Below, piece by piece: positions 6,034 to 10,198 of a DNA stretch of 10,198 bases. The stretch spans positions 1-10,198 of the forward strand of contig JAEYUK010000216.1 in the NCBI GenBank assembly GCA_023432655.1, read 5' to 3'. This DNA is from Pseudomonadota bacterium. GTDB lineage: Bacteria > Bdellovibrionota > Bacteriovoracia > Bacteriovoracales > Bacteriovoracaceae. Numbering within the stretch: position 1 is the first letter of the stretch; the number at the start of each line of letters is the position of its first letter. The notes beneath the pieces were generated by a model, which was given only the letters and a program-made list of their open reading frames with translations, made no database searches and was not told the origin of the DNA. The position numbers and the translations under genes were made by a program.

Positions 6034-8823
6034 ATGAAAGGGCTATTTTTAATTCTAATGGCCGCTTGTCCTGTTGTAGGACAAGCCTTCGAATGGGAAG
6101 GGGCCATAAGAGAAAATTATATTACAAAGACATCCTATTCTTATAACTCTGACTCTTACGCCCGAGTTCTTTATGATCTTGTCCAGAAGGGTCATAAAAA
6201 GATAGCTCTTCATCCGAGACTTGCCTGGGCAGGAGATAAAAAATCACTTTTCCATTTGCCAGTCATCAAAACGAGTCTCGCAGATTTAGCAATTTCTAAT
6301 ACCAGAATCCTGCAAGCAGATGCTCAGATGACTTTGAAGCCGATGTTATTTGAAAGCCCAGGATTAGGAGATGCCAAACCTGCAAGCAGGATTCGTCCTG
6401 CTCGTCCCGATCTAGCGCTGACGAGTTACAACCAATTGATTGCTCAATTCACCAAACTCACACGAAGACATGATGTCGGAACATTAGTCGTGGGTTCAGG
6501 ACTCGTTCATTTACTTGCTAATGAATCTCTCATTCCGCGCTTTGAAGCGATTTTGAAAGATACCAGAAAGAGCACTGCTCCTGGGACAAAAGTCTTGATT
6601 GAAGTCGTTGGAGATGAAGATCTAAAGGCCCTAGGCCATGCTGTCAAACATGCGCCAAAGCCTTTACGACTAGCAGGACTGATTGACGGTATTTCATTAG
6701 TCGTGAATCCGGAAACTCATTTTCCCTCCGGCAATGTGGACATCGACGAGCTAAGAAAGACCAGAATGATGCTTGAAGCATTACTTCCCACTATGCCTAT
6801 TCATCTTTCAAGAGTTGTTGTGCCTGGTTGTGAAAATCCTTATGTTGATGGAGAAGAATTATACTGCAGTAGTACTACCTTTAAACATCAGTTACAAGTG
6901 GAGCGTTTTCAAAAACTAAGACAAGTTCTTCTTACTTTAGAAGAGGAAGGGATAAAATTTGAAACGGTAGAAATTCTTGAAGCCACTACTTTCGCTGAAC
7001 CTGAAACTCCTGATGCACGCTATCCTTTTTATAATCCTTTGATTCCCAAAATGAATCTTTATGATCTTCCGGTTTCAGATCATATCGTTTCACCTCCTCT
7101 TCCCTTACCAAAATCAGGAGCTTCAAAGACAGCTTGTATCTTCTACGACAAAGTGGATACGATTCTCAAAGAGGACAAGATTGGAGAAGTCCATGCGATG
7201 ATGCTCCAGAGTGTCTTAGGAGCCTTTCCGAAGTGGGAAGTCTTTTCCAAAGCAATCGGAAAATACCAAAAATTGGAATACAACAAGTGTCAGGCGATTT
7301 TTTACCTTGGAACAAACTTCAACCAAGAGCTTCCTGATAATTTTATTAACGAAATCACCAATGCCGTTAAGAACATTCCGGTGGTATGGATTAATTACAA
7401 GATTGCTTCGTTTGCTCAAGTTATGAAGGAGCAGGGGCAAGATCTAGGCTTCGATGCCCAAGTATTGATCCAGGCAGATTCAACCCCCAGTATCAACAAC
7501 CAAAAGCCGGGGTTCTACAGCCAGTTTGATTACAAGGGAGAAACATTCTTTAAAATCTCAAAATGGAATCCCATTGCTAACACTTTCGAGTCTAGCCCTG
7601 AAATCCATCGAGTCGACATTAGCGCTCCTGAAAAAGTAGAAGTCCTCTCCTATGCTCGTCATGATAAGACAGACAAGAAAACTCCTTACGCTGTAAAGAG
7701 TGGAAACCTTTGGTACCTTGCTGACAGTCCCTTTAGTTATGTCCATTACGAAGACCGCTTTTATATCTTTTGCGATCTTCTGTGGGATATCCTGGGAGAA
7801 ACACCTCCTAAGGAAAGAATCGCCCTTGTCCGTATTGAAGATGTAAATCCAACACTGCCGGATAAAGATTTTAAGTGGGTCAGTGATTATCTTGGATCAA
7901 ATAAGATTCCTTATTCAATTGCTTTAATTCCTTTTTTATCCAACATATTTGGAAATCATAATGACTCTCATAAGCCTACCTTTAGTCCTATTACGAAGTT
8001 CCCCAGTTTTGTCGGACAACTAAAGTATGCCATCAATCGGGGGGCGGATATCGTCATGCATGGAACGGCCCACTCAGTGGGATGCCTAATGTCCGGTTAT
8101 GATGGAATCTCAGGGGCTGACTATGAGTTCTGGCTTTACCCACAAGATACACCACTGCCCTTTGACAGCGTTGACTGGGTAACACGAAGGCTAGAGCTAG
8201 GAATTAAAGTGCTTCAGGAGCTTAAAATCACTCCAGCAGCATTTGAAGCCCCTCACTATGCCGCAAGTGTTCTTGATTATCTCATCTTCTCAAAAATGTT
8301 TAAATGGCACTATCACCGCTCAATTTTTGTTTCCCATAAAATACTGCAAGACACCGGCCTTCCGAAACATCTTCAGGCCTTTGAATGCAAACCTTCCGAA
8401 TGCGGAGATGAGAGAAGACGTATTCTGAACAACATTCAAGTGAATGCCGATTACTCATCATTTAGTGGAATAGCGTCTCCATTCATCACCTATAAAGATG
8501 TCTATGGTCAGTCCATTATTCCTGAAACTTTAGGCATGGTTGATTTTGCTTTCTATCCTAAAGAGACATGGCGACCGATTAGTACACCGGACGACATCAT
8601 TCGTAGGGCGAAAAAACTTAAAGTGATCAGAGGAGCAGTAGCCTCGTTCTTCTGGCATCCCCTTCTACTGAATCCGAACTCTCTCAACTACATACAAAAT
8701 CCCGGTTCCTTTGAAAAAATGGGAGGGAAGAAGTCACTTCCTTACATCATTGAGGGATTAAAAGAGCTTGGCTACGAATTTAAATCAATCACTGATGAGT
8801 CTTTATTTCCTAATGAGGTATAA
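6034..8823 (+). CDS. Secreted two-enzyme-fold protein: TIM-barrel hydrolase-like domain plus C-terminal DUF2334 polysaccharide deacetylase
   Basis: A 929-residue exported protein (signal peptide ending near GQA-FE, residue 18). Residues about 20-330 resemble a GH113-like TIM barrel: KGHKKIALHPRL (52-63), QADAQMTLKPM (94-104), the helix-strand unit ending LVVGSGL (151-157), and MPIHLSR (254-260). Where GH113 mannanases have IGTEL with the acid/base Glu, this protein has Gly156, and the expected nucleophile strand reads HLSR, so the domain is probably not a classical hydrolase. Residues about 365-590 form a Rossmann/amidotransferase-like middle domain (ACIFYDKVD, AIFYLGTNF, VVWINYKI) of the kind seen beside DUF2334. 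Residues about 595-925 are DUF2334: VRIEDVNP (E602, D603), MHGTAHS (H676, H680), FEAPHY (E738, H741) and FFWHP (H875), a complete metal and catalytic set. Expected role: periplasmic de-N- or O-acetylation of the nascent polymer, as with PgaB or PelA. GGAGCG precedes the ATG; the gaps are 2 nt on both sides. Confidence 0.88.
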   Translation: MKGLFLILMAACPVVGQAFEWEGAIRENYITKTSYSYNSDSYARVLYDLVQKGHKKIALHPRLAWAGDKKSLFHLPVIKTSLADLAISNTRILQADAQMTLKPMLFESPGLGDAKPASRIRPARPDLALTSYNQLIAQFTKLTRRHDVGTLVVGSGLVHLLANESLIPRFEAILKDTRKSTAPGTKVLIEVVGDEDLKALGHAVKHAPKPLRLAGLIDGISLVVNPETHFPSGNVDIDELRKTRMMLEALLPTMPIHLSRVVVPGCENPYVDGEELYCSSTTFKHQLQVERFQKLRQVLLTLEEEGIKFETVEILEATTFAEPETPDARYPFYNPLIPKMNLYDLPVSDHIVSPPLPLPKSGASKTACIFYDKVDTILKEDKIGEVHAMMLQSVLGAFPKWEVFSKAIGKYQKLEYNKCQAIFYLGTNFNQELPDNFINEITNAVKNIPVVWINYKIASFAQVMKEQGQDLGFDAQVLIQADSTPSINNQKPGFYSQFDYKGETFFKISKWNPIANTFESSPEIHRVDISAPEKVEVLSYARHDKTDKKTPYAVKSGNLWYLADSPFSYVHYEDRFYIFCDLLWDILGETPPKERIALVRIEDVNPTLPDKDFKWVSDYLGSNKIPYSIALIPFLSNIFGNHNDSHKPTFSPITKFPSFVGQLKYAINRGADIVMHGTAHSVGCLMSGYDGISGADYEFWLYPQDTPLPFDSVDWVTRRLELGIKVLQELKITPAAFEAPHYAASVLDYLIFSKMFKWHYHRSIFVSHKILQDTGLPKHLQAFECKPSECGDERRRILNNIQVNADYSSFSGIASPFITYKDVYGQSIIPETLGMVDFAFYPKETWRPISTPDDIIRRAKKLKVIRGAVASFFWHPLLLNPNSLNYIQNPGSFEKMGGKKSLPYIIEGLKELGYEFKSITDESLFPNEV
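6064..6086 (+). other. Perfect 9-bp stem-loop in the first codons of the deacetylase gene
   Basis: GCTTGTCCT (6064-6072) and AGGACAAGC (6078-6086) are exact inverted copies around the loop GTTGT, starting 30 nt after the A of the start codon, within the signal-peptide codons. No T tract follows, so it is not an intrinsic terminator. It could slow early translation or act as a protein-binding or mRNA-stability element, or be a chance result of the codons used. Confidence 0.5.
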
Positions 8824-8825
8824 AA

Positions 8826-9923
8826 ATGAGGCTTACAACTTTATTCGGTACCAGACCAGAAACAATTAAATTTGCTCCTCTTATAAAAGAAGGTCGTGAG
8901 CAAGGTCATGATGTGAAAGTCGTATTCACAGGCCAGCATCGAGAAATGGCCATTCCATTATTAGAGTTCTTCGGTATCCAACCCGATATCGACCTAAATG
9001 TTATGAGACCTAATCAGGACCTCACTGCTCTTTCTGGGCACATGCTTAGAATCTTAAATGAGAATCCTCTATTGCGGGAGACTGATGCCTTAATGGTCCA
9101 GGGTGATACAACCAGCGCTTATATCGGCGCCTACTGGGCCTTTCTTAATCGGATACCTGTTATTCATCTGGAAGCAGGTCTAAGAACTAATAACATCCAC
9201 TCTCCTTTCCCGGAAGAGGCCAATCGCCAGCTTATTTCTCGTTTGGCAGAAATTCATCTGGCACCAACTGAAGATGCCATGCTTTCTCTTCAAGGAGAAG
9301 GAATCGTAAAGAATGTCCACGTCATCGGAAACACCGGGCTAGACGCCTTAAGGACAGTAAGTGAAAAACTACATGATGGTCACTTCCCAGAAAAGATCAG
9401 AGCCTTTTTAGGTAGTAATCAGCTTCTTTTGGTTACAGGTCACCGCCGCGAGAACTTCGGGAGTGGGATGAAACAAATTGCCCAGGCCCTAAAAAAAATT
9501 AGTCAGGAACTTCCAGAGATAAAGATCGTTTATCCTGTTCATCTAAACCCCAATGTAAAAGACATCATGATGGAAGAGCTTAAAAATCTTCCGAACATCC
9601 TCTTAACTGAGCCTTTGGACTATCTCCCATTCGTTGCCCTGATGAAAAGAGCAAGTGTGATTCTTACGGACTCTGGAGGAATCCAGGAAGAAGCACCCAC
9701 CCTTCGCATCCCGGTTATCGTCATGCGCGAGTCAACAGAAAGAGCAGAAGGTGTGAAGAGCGGATTCTGTAAACTTGTGGGGACGGATCCCCAAAAGATC
9801 TGTGATGAAGTTAAAAGCGCATTAACTCACGGTTGTCAGGGCAAAGGTGATAACCCCTACGGAGATGGCTTTAGTTCGAAAAAAGCATGGAGAATATTAA
9901 CTCATTATAAGGCGGCAAAATGA
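8826..9923 (+). CDS. wecB: UDP-N-acetylglucosamine 2-epimerase, non-hydrolysing (WecB/MnaA family)
   Basis: Cytoplasmic enzyme interconverting UDP-GlcNAc and UDP-ManNAc, making the ManNAc donor for surface polysaccharides. The length of 365 residues is usual. Motifs visible: GTRPETIKFAPL (8-19), GDTTS with Asp94, HLEAGLRT with Glu116, PFPEEANR with Glu130, TGHRREN with His206, YPVHLNPNV (236-244), DSGGIQEEAP (282-291) and RESTER (301-306). Asp94, Glu116, Glu130 and His206 correspond to the catalytic residues Asp95, Glu117, Glu131 and His213 of E. coli WecB. The start follows AGGT with 7-8 nt spacing, 2 nt after the deacetylase gene, and the stop overlaps the next start as ATGA. Being embedded in this operon, rather than next to O-antigen or enterobacterial common antigen genes, suggests a dedicated precursor supply for the NfrB-like synthase. 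In E. coli, wecB (nfrC) is likewise needed for phage N4 adsorption. Confidence 0.96.
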   Translation: MRLTTLFGTRPETIKFAPLIKEGREQGHDVKVVFTGQHREMAIPLLEFFGIQPDIDLNVMRPNQDLTALSGHMLRILNENPLLRETDALMVQGDTTSAYIGAYWAFLNRIPVIHLEAGLRTNNIHSPFPEEANRQLISRLAEIHLAPTEDAMLSLQGEGIVKNVHVIGNTGLDALRTVSEKLHDGHFPEKIRAFLGSNQLLLVTGHRRENFGSGMKQIAQALKKISQELPEIKIVYPVHLNPNVKDIMMEELKNLPNILLTEPLDYLPFVALMKRASVILTDSGGIQEEAPTLRIPVIVMRESTERAEGVKSGFCKLVGTDPQKICDEVKSALTHGCQGKGDNPYGDGFSSKKAWRILTHYKAAK

Positions 9924-10198
9924 AACTAATGGTTTTTTTAGTATTCCTGATATGTTCAGGCTTAACAATGGCAAATCCAGTCCCTATGGTACGCGGAATG
10001 AATCTTACTCAGTGGGGTGAAGATTATATTTACGATGCTGCTCTACCCGGGAAACCCAAAACCCCAGCACAACTTGGTGTAGATAAAATCAAACAACTTG
10101 GTGCAACCCACGTGGTCCTAAATCCACAGGCCCGCATGACTGATCCTCGAGGAAGTGACGTAGTTCCTGAAGTTCCTATTGCCCAAAGAGTGCAAGAA
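9920..10198 (+). CDS. Secreted TIM-barrel glycoside-hydrolase-like protein, 3'-truncated by the window edge
   Basis: The first 93 codons of a gene that runs off the right end of the window in frame. It begins with a signal peptide, MKLMVFLVFLICSGLTMA, followed by NPVPMVRGMNLTQWGEDY (19-36), a helix TPAQLGVDKIKQLGA and the strand THVVLNPQARM (residues about 49-74). This is the usual first beta-alpha-beta of GH113-like or DUF4434-like TIM barrels (G-N/W-Y, then a Leu-Gly-Ala helix end, then V-x-L-x-P). It also aligns by eye with residues about 22-91 of the deacetylase protein two genes upstream, hinting at shared ancestry. The ATG overlaps the epimerase stop (ATGA). E. coli YbcH, encoded near nfrA/nfrB, is to my recollection also a hydrolase-like secreted protein; a matching role here is possible but unproven. 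Catalytic residues lie beyond the window. Confidence 0.75.
   Translation, partial: MKLMVFLVFLICSGLTMANPVPMVRGMNLTQWGEDYIYDAALPGKPKTPAQLGVDKIKQLGATHVVLNPQARMTDPRGSDVVPEVPIAQRVQE

Noticed and set aside
6379..6390. Inverted repeat CCTGC-AA-GCAGG.
   Set aside because: A 5-bp stem with a 2-nt loop inside a long coding region is short enough to be chance, and the loop is too small for a stable RNA hairpin.
6034..8823. Reading the deacetylase gene as a frameshift fusion of two genes.
   Set aside because: The frame is continuous over 929 codons, codon use does not change and the middle domain is a usual companion of DUF2334, so it is a genuine multidomain protein.
1..10198. CRISPR arrays, tRNA or rRNA genes, insertion sequences, phage genes.
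   Set aside because: No regularly spaced repeats, no tRNA-like cloverleaf, no transposase, integrase or structural phage motifs were seen on either strand.

Overview
The window comes from a Gram-negative bacterium. Signal peptides, a probable outer-membrane beta-barrel and an NfrB-type inner-membrane glycosyltransferase all point to a double envelope. By eye the GC content is low to mid 40s per cent, the genes are packed tightly and the proteins are rich in lysine. This would fit a member of the Bdellovibrionota (Bacteriovorax-like), but the sequence does not prove it and the taxonomic call is inference.

Left flank (1-2410). The window opens inside a type II NADH:quinone dehydrogenase gene (ndh), whose stop codon overlaps that of a convergent universal-stress-protein gene with a decayed nucleotide-binding loop. 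Upstream of that gene, on the same minus strand, lies a gene for a small secreted protein that looks like an outer-membrane beta-barrel. It is divergent from the large operon to its right.

Main operon (2493 to beyond 10198, plus strand). At least six genes are separated by 15 nt or less or overlap as ATGA, so they are almost certainly one transcription unit. In order they are: an NfrB-like processive glycosyltransferase without the C-terminal cyclic-di-GMP-binding (MshEN) extension of E. coli NfrB; two secreted proteins of unknown function that look like diverged tandem duplicates with four cysteines in the same order; a 929-residue secreted protein with an N-terminal TIM-barrel hydrolase-like domain, a middle domain and a C-terminal DUF2334 polysaccharide-deacetylase domain; a WecB/MnaA-type UDP-GlcNAc 2-epimerase; and the beginning of a second secreted TIM-barrel hydrolase-like protein, cut by the window end.

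How they may work together. In E. coli, NfrA, NfrB and WecB (historically nfrC) are all needed for adsorption of phage N4, because NfrB and WecB build a ManNAc-containing surface polysaccharide. Here an nfrB-like gene and a wecB-like gene sit in the same operon, together with a deacetylase whose domain order recalls PelA. The best reading is a synthase-dependent exopolysaccharide system. WecB would supply UDP-ManNAc, the NfrB-like enzyme would polymerise and export the chain, and the secreted DUF2334 protein would deacetylate it in the periplasm. The two four-cysteine proteins, the hydrolase-like proteins and perhaps the divergent beta-barrel would assist processing or export. The glycosyltransferase and epimerase assignments are strong; the pathway as a whole is inference.
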